Shown here piece by piece: positions 1 to 6,170 of a stretch of 9,863 nucleotides of DNA. Origin of the DNA: Clostridia bacterium. Its GTDB lineage: Bacteria > Bacillota > Clostridia > Oscillospirales > CAG-272. The notes beneath the pieces were generated by a model. It did no database searches, had not been told where the DNA came from, and saw only the letters and a program-made list of their open reading frames with translations. A program made the translations under genes and the position numbers. The DNA lies in NCBI GenBank assembly GCA_017395885.1, contig JAFQNM010000090.1, forward strand, positions 1 to 9,863. The letters are read 5' to 3'. How positions within the stretch are numbered: position 1 is the stretch's first letter; the number at the start of each line of letters is the position of its first letter.

Positions 1-676
1 CCATTTCAAAGAGCTCATCCACGGTCAACGTTTTGCCTATTACTACGTTTGTTTCTATCTCCACGCCAAGGGCCTTAAGCGTATCTATTTCCTTTTGAAC
101 AATGGCCTTGGGGAGCCTGAACTCAGGTATTCCGTACACAAGAACTCCGCCTGCAAGATGCAGAGCCTCAAACACAGTTACCTTATAGCCACGCTTGGCA
201 AGGTCACCCGCACAGGCAAGACCTGAAGGGCCTGAACCTACCACAGCCACCTTATGGCCGTTTTGCTCAGGGAGAACGGGGGTGGCGCTGCTATGCTCGT
301 TATGCCAGTCTGCCACAAACCGCTCAAGGCGACCAATGGCGACAGCCTCTCCATTTATGCCTCTTATGCACTTCTTTTCGCACTGGTTTTCCTGAGGGCA
401 GACTCTGCCGCAGACCGCAGGCAGACTTGAGGATCTTGCTATTACGTTATACGCCTCCTCAAATTCTCCCTCTCTGACCTTCTCTATAAAGGCAGGAATG
501 TGAATATTTACGGGGCATCCCTCAACACAGGGCATATTCTTGCAGTTCAGGCAGCGAAGCGCCTCTCTAAGAGCAGCCTCCTCGCTGTATCCGAGAGCCA
601 CCTCTTCAAAATTACCGGCTCTCACTTTAGGGTCCTGACTTGGCATGGGGTTACGCGGCATCTTAAGATCAGCCAT
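1..676 (-). CDS. nfnB: NfnB-type ferredoxin:NADP oxidoreductase large subunit / GltD-like flavoprotein (3' end cut by window edge)
   Basis: This is the N-terminal 225 codons of a flavoprotein of the glutamate synthase small-subunit family. In NfnAB this subunit carries two [4Fe-4S] clusters and FAD and handles NADPH and ferredoxin. Two cysteine sets are visible: Cys42, Cys45, Cys50 and Cys54 (RCLNC, PCVEGCP), then Cys89, Cys93, Cys99 and Cys103 (CGRVCP). The dinucleotide-binding GSGPSG follows at residues 147-152. The ATG at 676 overlaps the nfnA stop by 8 bases (ATGGCTGA), with a G-rich ribosome site (GGGGGTGAAGG) just upstream inside nfnA, so translational coupling is likely. The protein continues beyond base 1, so its full length (about 460 residues in the family) is unseen. 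The partner gene makes NfnB or the closely related sulfide dehydrogenase SudA far more likely than a stand-alone glutamate synthase subunit. Confidence 0.88.
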   Translation of the reverse strand, partial: MADLKMPRNPMPSQDPKVRAGNFEEVALGYSEEAALREALRCLNCKNMPCVEGCPVNIHIPAFIEKVREGEFEEAYNVIARSSSLPAVCGRVCPQENQCEKKCIRGINGEAVAIGRLERFVADWHNEHSSATPVLPEQNGHKVAVVGSGPSGLACAGDLAKRGYKVTVFEALHLAGGVLVYGIPEFRLPKAIVQKEIDTLKALGVEIETNVVIGKTLTVDELFEM

Positions 677-1517
677 TTTCCTTCACCCCCTTGAACAGAT
701 TACAGGCATCCTCATATGCATGGCGCTCAAACTCTCCATACATATTTGCTCTCTGCATTGCCTCATCAAAATCCACAAGAAATCCGTCAAAATCAGGTCC
801 GTCCACACAGGCAAATCTGGTTTTTCCGCCAACGGTAAGGCGGCATCCGCCGCACATTCCCGTTCCGTCTATCATGATGGGATTCATAGAAACCGTGGTT
901 CTTACGCCATAAGGCTTTGTTGTTGCAACAACGAATTTCATCATGACCAGAGGGCCGATGGCGATGACCTCATCATAGTTCTCTCCCGCCTCGATAGCCT
1001 CCTTCAGGGGCAGGGTTACAACGCCCTGTCTGCCTGCGCTTCCGTCATCCGTCATAACTGTAAGCCTGTCAGAGCACGCCTTAAACTCATCCTCAAGAAT
1101 GAGAAGCTCCTTTGAGCGAAAGCCAACGATCGAATGGACAGTACAGCCCATTTCGTGCAGCTTCTGCGCTATGGGAAGTGCTATGGCACAGCCTACTCCG
1201 CCTCCCACTACGCAGACCTTTTTTAGCCCCTCCACCTTAGTGGGGCGGCCGAGAGGCCCTGCAAAATCGGGAATACAGTCTCCCTCCTCCTTCATGGAAA
1301 GAAGCTTTGTGGTTGCACCCACTACCTGGAATATTATTTTCACGGTTCCCTTTTCTCTGTCGTAGCCTGCTACGGTCAGGGGAATACGCTCACCCTCGCT
1401 ATCTGCTCTCAGGATAATGAACTGCCCTGCCTCTGCCTTTCTTGCAACAAGAGGGGCCTCTATATCCATCATCACAACAAAGGGATTGAGCACCCTTTTA
1501 TTTACTATCTTATACAT
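669..1517 (-). CDS. nfnA: NfnA-type ferredoxin-NADP reductase small subunit (FAD, [2Fe-2S])
   Basis: The 282-residue protein matches the usual length of NfnA/SudB, the NADH-binding subunit of the cytoplasmic complex that couples NADH and reduced ferredoxin to NADP reduction. An N-terminal FAD-binding barrel carries RIPLT at residues 44-48 and GPLGRP at 87-92. The NAD-binding half has GGGVG at 105-109. A C-terminal [2Fe-2S] site is seen as DGTGMCGGC followed by Cys237. The likely ligands are Asp217, Cys222, Cys225 and Cys237, the Asp-plus-three-Cys pattern known from NfnA. PyrK (dihydroorotate dehydrogenase electron-transfer subunit) is a relative, but the adjoining NfnB-like gene decides the call. 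The start at 1517 has only a weak purine-rich site (GAGAAAGAAAG). It sits 16 bases after the dockerin gene stop with no clear promoter or terminator between them, so read-through transcription is plausible. Confidence 0.9.
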   Translation of the reverse strand: MYKIVNKRVLNPFVVMMDIEAPLVARKAEAGQFIILRADSEGERIPLTVAGYDREKGTVKIIFQVVGATTKLLSMKEEGDCIPDFAGPLGRPTKVEGLKKVCVVGGGVGCAIALPIAQKLHEMGCTVHSIVGFRSKELLILEDEFKACSDRLTVMTDDGSAGRQGVVTLPLKEAIEAGENYDEVIAIGPLVMMKFVVATTKPYGVRTTVSMNPIMIDGTGMCGGCRLTVGGKTRFACVDGPDFDGFLVDFDEAMQRANMYGEFERHAYEDACNLFKGVKENG

Positions 1518-1533
1518 TTTCTGTCTTTCTTTC

Positions 1534-3504
1534 TCAATACTCAGGGGTATAAAGGCCTGAGATTATTCTTACAAGCGCATTGGAATCCTCGGAGTTCACG
1601 GCTCCGTCTCCGTTGGCATCTGCCGCCTCAAGAAATACATCGGTATACATACCTGCAAGATACCTTTTCATTATATTGGTATCGTAAACGTTCACAACTC
1701 CGTCTCCGTTCACATCTCCCGCAGGGACTAACCGCTCCGGCTCTCTCAGTATTGCATAATTATATATTTTAACGTTATCGTATGCAACCTGCGTATTCAT
1801 CATCCGGAAAAGAAGAAGGGTACCCTCCTCTTTTGCTCTCTCTCCCGAATAATAGAAATACCTGGAGTTTGCCTCTGCAACGAGTGTTCCCCACTCGCCG
1901 GTGCTGCCAAGCCTTTCTCTTTCGCTCTCTGCATTATCCGCCTCGGTGGTCAGATCATCCACAAAGAGCCTTACCTTACAGGTATCGTTATTGAACTGGA
2001 ATCTCCAGTTATACCACGTATCCTTTTTCAGATCATAGCTATAGGAGGAGAGTATTTCCTCGGAGTCATTTGTATTTACTACTCTGAACTGCCCCTCCTC
2101 AAAGAAATATCCGCATTGATAGCTATATCCGCCGTTGCCGCCGAACCAGTTATAGAGCTGGGAGGGATACTCCTCCACGGTCTGCTCCGTTCCGGTATAC
2201 ATTATATCGAACTCAAGGGTATACGACGTTGGATATAAGAGCTGATTTTCTCCCTCTCTCGTATCTATATACGTATTTACGTTCTCGAAATCGACAGTTC
2301 TGTAGTCCAGCACATTTTTGTGGGTACCGCCTGCGTTTCCGATCCTTCCGCCGTAATCCGAAGATCCCCATACGGAAAGATGTGAGGGATCGTCATAGGT
2401 GAGAGCCGAAAGCTCACCGTAAGATATGGGATTCTCTCTGCCGGTATCTCCTGCCAGATAATCATAATATACTCCCGGAGGGTCCAGATTATCGCTTGTG
2501 AATTTTGCATCAAGCAGAGAGGTGGGATCATAGGTACGGTAATCCTCGCTCTGAGCCACCTTATCTGCCACCAGAGTTACGGAATTTGAGCCTGTGCAGG
2601 TATGGGCTCCCACCGTCTGGTGGGCACTGCATATACCTGAGCCCCACGCCATAAATGCATCCCAGCCGCCATTGGCATCTGCTCCGTCATTGAGGACGGA
2701 AAGAGATACTCCCAGCCTTCTGCCTATGGCGCCTCTCGGCCCGTCTCCTCTTCCCGGCCTGTAGCTTATCATAAGAAGAGATTCATACTCACCGTTGAAG
2801 ATATATGCCCAGGGAATACCTATCTCATACGTTGTTATTCCTGCCCTCGTATCCTCTGAATAATCGCTGCCTGCAGGTGCAACAATACAATCCGCAACTC
2901 CGTAGGGGTTTCTGGAAAACGAGGTCATTCCCTTATTGGCCGTGTTTTCCCAGGCCTCGGAAAAGCCGCCTGCGATCTGAGAATAGCCGAACAGAAAGTC
3001 AGGAACGCTTTCTGTGCTCCACGGCTTTTGGAGAGCTTCCGTTACGGCAAAATCGTTTCCGTTAACCACAGCATTTGGGCCAAGCTTATCTATTCTGACC
3101 TGCAAAGCATCTCCGTTCCACGTATCGGTAGTACCGTATTTGAGAGAATGGGTATCCGGGTCCTTGACCTTGGCTCCGATATAGAACTTATTTGCATCCC
3201 AACGAAACCACAGCCGGCAATAAAAATCCTCATAGCCCTCTCTTGTTTCGGGATCTACACGGTTATAGAAGAAATTGAAGTAAGGATCCACGTCGTCTAT
3301 GGTCGCGCAGTCCCACATTTCGACAAACACGGTCTCCTCGCCCCACTCCTCCTCCGAAATATAGCCGTCTATAACAGGGGGGGTATCAAATAGCAGTGCA
3401 TTCTTATAATCAATATTCTCCGCTGCGGCGTTTATCTCAACAGGCAGCTGTATAAAAATCACGATCATACATATTGCAAGAATTGCCGATATCGCCTTTT
3501 TCAT
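1534..3504 (-). CDS. Secreted CBM9-like / jelly-roll protein with C-terminal type I dockerin
   Basis: This 656-residue protein starts with a signal peptide (MKKAISAILA plus a hydrophobic core to about residue 20, likely cleavage near INA-AA at 25-28). Residues about 36-315 resemble a CBM9/DOMON-type carbohydrate-binding domain: PPVIDGYISEEEWGEE at 42-57, LWFRWDANKFYIGAKVKD at 98-115, WNGDALQVRID at 129-139 and YEIGIPW at 226-232. Residues about 330-585 look like a LamG-type jelly roll (SYTLEFDIMY, WYNWRFQF, VRLFVDD). A two-repeat dockerin spans 596-650 with calcium-loop residues Asp597, Asn599, Asp601, Asn605 and Asp608, then Asp629, Asn631, Asp633, Asn637 and Asp640. I see no catalytic domain, so a glycan-binding or scaffold-attached role outside the cell is inferred. 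The ATG at 3504 is chosen over an in-frame ATG at 3534. GGGAGGTG lies 6 bases upstream of 3504, while 3534 falls inside the promoter -10 box. Confidence 0.85.
   Translation of the reverse strand: MKKAISAILAICMIVIFIQLPVEINAAAENIDYKNALLFDTPPVIDGYISEEEWGEETVFVEMWDCATIDDVDPYFNFFYNRVDPETREGYEDFYCRLWFRWDANKFYIGAKVKDPDTHSLKYGTTDTWNGDALQVRIDKLGPNAVVNGNDFAVTEALQKPWSTESVPDFLFGYSQIAGGFSEAWENTANKGMTSFSRNPYGVADCIVAPAGSDYSEDTRAGITTYEIGIPWAYIFNGEYESLLMISYRPGRGDGPRGAIGRRLGVSLSVLNDGADANGGWDAFMAWGSGICSAHQTVGAHTCTGSNSVTLVADKVAQSEDYRTYDPTSLLDAKFTSDNLDPPGVYYDYLAGDTGRENPISYGELSALTYDDPSHLSVWGSSDYGGRIGNAGGTHKNVLDYRTVDFENVNTYIDTREGENQLLYPTSYTLEFDIMYTGTEQTVEEYPSQLYNWFGGNGGYSYQCGYFFEEGQFRVVNTNDSEEILSSYSYDLKKDTWYNWRFQFNNDTCKVRLFVDDLTTEADNAESERERLGSTGEWGTLVAEANSRYFYYSGERAKEEGTLLLFRMMNTQVAYDNVKIYNYAILREPERLVPAGDVNGDGVVNVYDTNIMKRYLAGMYTDVFLEAADANGDGAVNSEDSNALVRIISGLYTPEY
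1540..1561 (-). other. Small hairpin at the end of the dockerin gene
   Basis: A 6-bp inverted repeat (CTCAGG at 1540-1545, CCTGAG at 1556-1561, 10-base loop) lies in the last codons of the dockerin gene, just before its stop and 22 bases before nfnA. No T-run follows on the minus strand, so it does not look like an intrinsic terminator. It could act as a weak processing or attenuation element, or be chance. Confidence 0.25.
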
Positions 3505-3510
3505 ATCACA

Positions 3511-3518
3511 CACCTCCC
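3511..3518 (-). promoter_or_regulatory. Ribosome binding site deciding the dockerin gene start
   Basis: On the minus strand this reads GGGAGGTG, close to the ideal anti-16S sequence, and ends 6 bases before the ATG at 3504. No comparable site precedes the upstream in-frame ATG at 3534. Confidence 0.85.
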
Positions 3519-3532
3519 GAACTTTACCGTTC

Positions 3533-3561
3533 ATTATATCACAGTTTTGTACATTTGTCCA
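3533..3561 (-). promoter_or_regulatory. Sigma-A promoter of the dockerin gene
   Basis: On the minus strand a -35 box TGGACA (3556-3561, five of six consensus bases) is separated by 17 bases from a perfect -10 TATAAT (3533-3538). Transcription should begin near 3526, giving a leader of about 22 bases before the ATG at 3504. It probably also serves nfnAB, since no other promoter is apparent before nfnA. Confidence 0.8.
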
Positions 3562-3737
3562 CAGATATCACAAAAGAAGCATTTATTACAGCTTTTTTGC
3601 CAATTCTTGAGGGTGAGCTCATACATTGTCATATCGCTGAGGATGAAGACCCTATTTGCCACACCCTTTACGAGCTGAAAGCTCCGATACCGGAAAGCAG
3701 AGGTATTGTGAACTCCAATAAAGCGGCGGTAGTTTAA
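3555..3737 (+). pseudogene. Possible gene remnant: 60-codon open frame without a proper start
   Basis: In the 309-base divergent intergenic region (3505-3813), the plus strand holds an open frame ending at a TAA at 3735-3737. From a TTG at 3555 it would encode 60 residues (beginning STDITKEAFITAF, with PILEGELIHCH and ELKAPIPESRG further on). Its composition reads like ordinary protein, and its codons resemble those of neighbouring genes. There is no ribosome site or usable start, and its beginning overlaps the minus-strand dockerin promoter. An inverted repeat brackets its stop codon, as a 3' end might. I do not recognise the sequence. It may be the tail of a gene truncated by rearrangement, or simply a chance open frame. 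Apart from this, the two promoters and the dyad at 3718-3755, I see nothing else in this interval. Confidence 0.22.
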
Positions 3738-3755
3738 ATGCAAATTCCGCTTTAT
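3718..3755. repeat. Inverted repeat just upstream of the rarA promoter
   Basis: ATAAAGCGG at 3718-3726 and its exact complement CCGCTTTAT at 3747-3755 form a 9-bp perfect dyad with a 20-base spacer. It ends 2 bases before the -35 box of the rarA promoter, so it could be an operator. Alternatively it is the old terminator of the possible remnant, since a run of seven T lies further on at 3763-3769, although 7 bases separate it from the stem. Confidence 0.4.
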
Positions 3756-3757
3756 CA

Positions 3758-3785
3758 TTGACTTTTTTTATGAATGCTTTATAAT
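3758..3785 (+). promoter_or_regulatory. Sigma-A promoter of the rarA-like gene
   Basis: TTGACT (3758-3763, five of six consensus bases) and a perfect TATAAT (3780-3785) are separated by 16 bases. Transcription should start near 3792, leaving a leader of about 22 bases before the ATG at 3814. It points away from the dockerin promoter. Confidence 0.8.
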
Positions 3786-3802
3786 TGAATTATTAACTAT
3801 TA

Positions 3803-3808
3803 TGAGGT
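3803..3808 (+). promoter_or_regulatory. Ribosome binding site deciding the rarA start
   Basis: TGAGGT ends 5 bases before the ATG at 3814. An in-frame ATG at 3802 overlaps this site and lies only about 10 bases from the predicted transcription start, so 3814 is preferred. Confidence 0.65.
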
Positions 3809-3813
3809 ATACC

Positions 3814-5031
3814 ATGATTAACAGGAAACCTGCCGCAGACAGGCTCAGGCCCCGCTCCTTTGACGAAATGGCGGGCCAGTCCCACCTTGTTGGCAAGAAC
3901 GGCGTTCTTCGCCGTCTTTGCGATAGCGGGCATCTTACAAGCATGATCTTTTTCGGCCCTCCCGGCACGGGAAAGACCACGGCGGCATCCATTATTGCCG
4001 AAAACTCCGGCATGGAGCTTCGCCGTCTCAACGCTACCACCGCTTCCCTTGCGGACGTTAAGGCTGTTGCATCGGAAACTGAGGGAATGTTCGGTCAGGG
4101 CGGTATTCTTTTGTATCTTGACGAGATCCAGTATTTCAACAAAAAACAGCAACAGTCACTACTTGAATATCTTGAGGACGGACGCATCACCCTCATTGCA
4201 TCTACAACCGAAAACCCTTATTATTACATTTACGATGCACTTCTCTCCCGCTGCTGCGTATTTGAGTTCAAGCCCGTTCCCCCAAAGGAGATGCTACCGC
4301 TTCTCACAAGACATGCAGAAAAGCTTTGTCCAGACGGGGCCGAAAGTGCTGCTCTTTCATATATTGCAGGCTGTGCCGCAGGCGACGTGAGACGTGCAGT
4401 TACCCTTCTTGATTTTGCCGCCTCTCTCGGAGAGGGCAGGATAACTGAGAAGCGAGCACGTGAGTTACTCCCCTCAATAATGGCCGGCTGCTTTGACCGC
4501 GACGGAGACGTTCACTACGATCTTCTCTCCTGCCTTCAGAAATCCATCAGAGGCAGCGATCCCGATGCGGCGGTTTTCTATCTTGCAAGGCTTCTTGAGG
4601 GCGGCGACCTTATTTCTCCCTGCAGGCGCCTTATGGTCATTGCAAGCGAGGATATCGGTGCTGCATACCCTATGGCGGCGGTTATAACCCGTGCCTGCGT
4701 TGAAAGCGCAAAGGAGCTTGGCCTCCCCGAGGCACGTATCCCCCTTGCAAACGCTGCGGTAATGCTTGCAACCGCACCCAAATCAAACTCTGCATACTGT
4801 GCTCTTGACGCCGCTGCAGAGGATATCAGAAACGGCAAGGGTCAGGCTATTCCCACCCATTTGAGAAGTCCTCTCTTCAAGGGCTACGTTTACCCTCACG
4901 ACTACCCCGATCACTGGGTAGACCAGCAGTATCTTCCCGACGATCTCAAGGGAAGAAAATACTACGTTTACGGCGAAAACAAAACTGAAAAGGCCGCCGA
5001 AGCCTATTGGAAAAACATCAGAAAGAAATAA
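3814..5031 (+). CDS. rarA: RarA/MgsA-type AAA+ ATPase, replication-associated recombination protein
   Basis: The 405-residue cytoplasmic ATPase belongs to the RarA (MgsA, WRNIP1-like) family, a clamp-loader relative that acts at stalled or gapped replication forks. It opens with RLRPRSFDEMAGQ at 10-22. Walker A is GPPGTGKT at 48-55, Walker B is LLYLDEIQYF at 99-108 (Asp103, Glu104), sensor 1 is STTEN at 130-134 and sensor 2 is GDVRRAV at 190-196. The family C-terminal part follows with RRLMVIASEDIGAA at 271-284, KSNSAY at 323-328, HLR at 349-351 and PHDYP at 361-365. The segment between HLR and PHDYP is about nine residues shorter than the form I remember (normally with a KLGHG-like loop), so the protein is slightly short of the usual 420-450. 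It stands alone, with its own promoter, and converges on the glycan unit. Confidence 0.92.
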   Translation: MINRKPAADRLRPRSFDEMAGQSHLVGKNGVLRRLCDSGHLTSMIFFGPPGTGKTTAASIIAENSGMELRRLNATTASLADVKAVASETEGMFGQGGILLYLDEIQYFNKKQQQSLLEYLEDGRITLIASTTENPYYYIYDALLSRCCVFEFKPVPPKEMLPLLTRHAEKLCPDGAESAALSYIAGCAAGDVRRAVTLLDFAASLGEGRITEKRARELLPSIMAGCFDRDGDVHYDLLSCLQKSIRGSDPDAAVFYLARLLEGGDLISPCRRLMVIASEDIGAAYPMAAVITRACVESAKELGLPEARIPLANAAVMLATAPKSNSAYCALDAAAEDIRNGKGQAIPTHLRSPLFKGYVYPHDYPDHWVDQQYLPDDLKGRKYYVYGENKTEKAAEAYWKNIRKK

Positions 5032-5080
5032 AACAGCTTGTGTTTATGTTGTGCCGCAAAACGTTCGGACAGCACAAAAG

Positions 5081-5119
5081 GCCCCCTATGGTAGTTTACT
5101 TGATTCTACCATAGGGGGC
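5081..5119. terminator. Bidirectional hairpin terminator between rarA and the galE unit
   Basis: A 14-bp perfect inverted repeat (arms 5081-5094 and 5106-5119, beginning GCCCCCTATGG) encloses an 11-base loop. It lies 49 bases past both the rarA stop (plus strand) and the galE stop (minus strand). The T-rich tails are modest: CTTTTG on the minus strand and TCTATTTCTATT on the plus strand. It probably ends both convergent transcripts. A smaller dyad, TTGTGC (5049-5054) with GCACAA (5072-5077), lies beside it. Confidence 0.8.
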
Positions 5120-5168
5120 TCTATTTCTATTGTCCGTTTTTTACAGACTTGTTCATGGCACAGCTCTT

Positions 5169-6143
5169 TTAATATTCCGCATTCTCATGCCAGTTCCATG
5201 CATGAGAAACTATAGTATCTATATCTCCGTACTGCGGAACCCAGCCAAGGATCTCGGCAGCCTTTTCTGCACTGCCGACAAGAATTGCAGGGTCACCCTC
5301 TCTTCTGTCTGCAAGAGTAACCTTAAAGCTTTTCCCCGTTACTCTCTTCACGGCATCCACCACCTCAAGCACGCTTGTTCCCTTTGCGTTTCCAAGATTG
5401 AAGAAATCGCTTTCTCCACCGCAATTCAAGTATTCAAGAGCCTTTATATGGGCATCGGCAAGGTCTGTCACGTGGATATAATCACGAATACAGCTTCCGT
5501 CATGGGTGGGAAAATCTGTTCCAAACACCTTGATATCCTCTCGCTTTCCGCTTGCCGCATCAAGCACCAGCGGAATAATATGAGTTTCGGGGGTATGGCT
5601 CTCTCCTATCTCACCCTCGGGGTCGCATCCCGCTGCATTAAAGTATCTGAGAACTGCAAAATTAATCCCATATGCCGCTCTGTAATCCTTTAGGATCCTT
5701 TCAACCATAAGCATTGTTGCGCCGTAAGGATTTATGGGATTCTGGGGCATATCCTCGGTTATTGGAGTTTTCTCAGGCTCGCCATAGGTGGCACAGGTTG
5801 AGGAGAATATGATCTTATCACAGCCGTGTTTTCTCATTACACTGAGAAGGTTCAGTGTATTGGACACGTTATTGAAATAATATTTTTCGGGCTCTTTGAC
5901 GCTTTCGCCAACGTATGCAAATGCTGCAAAATGAATCACCGCATCGATCCTTCTTCCCTCGAATGCTTTCTCTATATCCTCAATATTCGCAAGGTCTCCG
6001 TGAACGAATTCGCCCCATTTTACAGCCTCTCTATGGCCGTACACAAGATTATCAAACACAACTGTTTCATATCCGCGCACGTTCAGCTCTTTGTTGGTAT
6101 GGGAGCCTATATACCCGGCTCCGCCGCACACAAGTATAGCCAT
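5169..6143 (-). CDS. galE: GalE-like UDP-sugar 4-epimerase with substituted YxxxK lysine
   Basis: This 324-residue protein has the full architecture of UDP-glucose 4-epimerase (extended SDR). It shows the NAD-binding GGAGYIG at 7-13, FDNL at 30-33, HFAAFAYVGES at 71-81, SSTCATYG at 114-121, RYFNAAG at 166-172 and RDYIHVTDLADAH at 220-232. The family interconverts UDP-glucose and UDP-galactose by transient oxidation at C4. The catalytic YxxxK reads Tyr140-Gly-Ala-Thr-Met144, so methionine replaces the lysine, while the flanking NPYG and LMVE match E. coli GalE around Tyr149/Lys153. Activity may therefore be lost or altered, and the symbol names the family only. It is last in the ugd unit, 27 bases after the phosphoglycosyltransferase, with CAGGT upstream of the ATG. 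Next to a UDP-xylose synthase, UDP-xylose/UDP-arabinose epimerisation is an alternative. Confidence 0.85.
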   Translation of the reverse strand: MAILVCGGAGYIGSHTNKELNVRGYETVVFDNLVYGHREAVKWGEFVHGDLANIEDIEKAFEGRRIDAVIHFAAFAYVGESVKEPEKYYFNNVSNTLNLLSVMRKHGCDKIIFSSTCATYGEPEKTPITEDMPQNPINPYGATMLMVERILKDYRAAYGINFAVLRYFNAAGCDPEGEIGESHTPETHIIPLVLDAASGKREDIKVFGTDFPTHDGSCIRDYIHVTDLADAHIKALEYLNCGGESDFFNLGNAKGTSVLEVVDAVKRVTGKSFKVTLADRREGDPAILVGSAEKAAEILGWVPQYGDIDTIVSHAWNWHENAEY

Positions 6144-6170
6144 TTTATTACCTGCCCGTTTCTTTATTTA

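Noticed and set aside
1494..1522. Promoter-like TTGAGA and TATAAG 17 bases apart across the nfnA start codon
   Set aside because: Transcription from it would begin inside nfnA, downstream of its start codon, so it cannot serve nfnA as annotated.
1587..1731. Similar short sequences in the 3' part of the dockerin gene as a possible DNA repeat
   Set aside because: They encode the two homologous calcium-binding loops (DVNGDG and DANGDG) of the dockerin, so the repetition is explained by the protein.
3505..3534. Ten-residue N-terminal extension of the dockerin protein from the ATG at 3534
   Set aside because: That ATG overlaps the -10 box and would lie upstream of the predicted transcription start; the ATG at 3504 has an ideal ribosome site and begins a normal signal peptide.
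3534..3758. A 74-codon minus-strand frame upstream of the dockerin gene
   Set aside because: It runs through the dockerin -35/-10 promoter, has no ribosome site, and its Cys- and Arg-rich composition does not resemble a protein.
5049..5077. TTGTGC/GCACAA dyad after rarA as a separate terminator
   Set aside because: The stem is only 6 bp with a 17-base loop and no T-run follows; the 14-bp hairpin at 5081-5119 is the better terminator.
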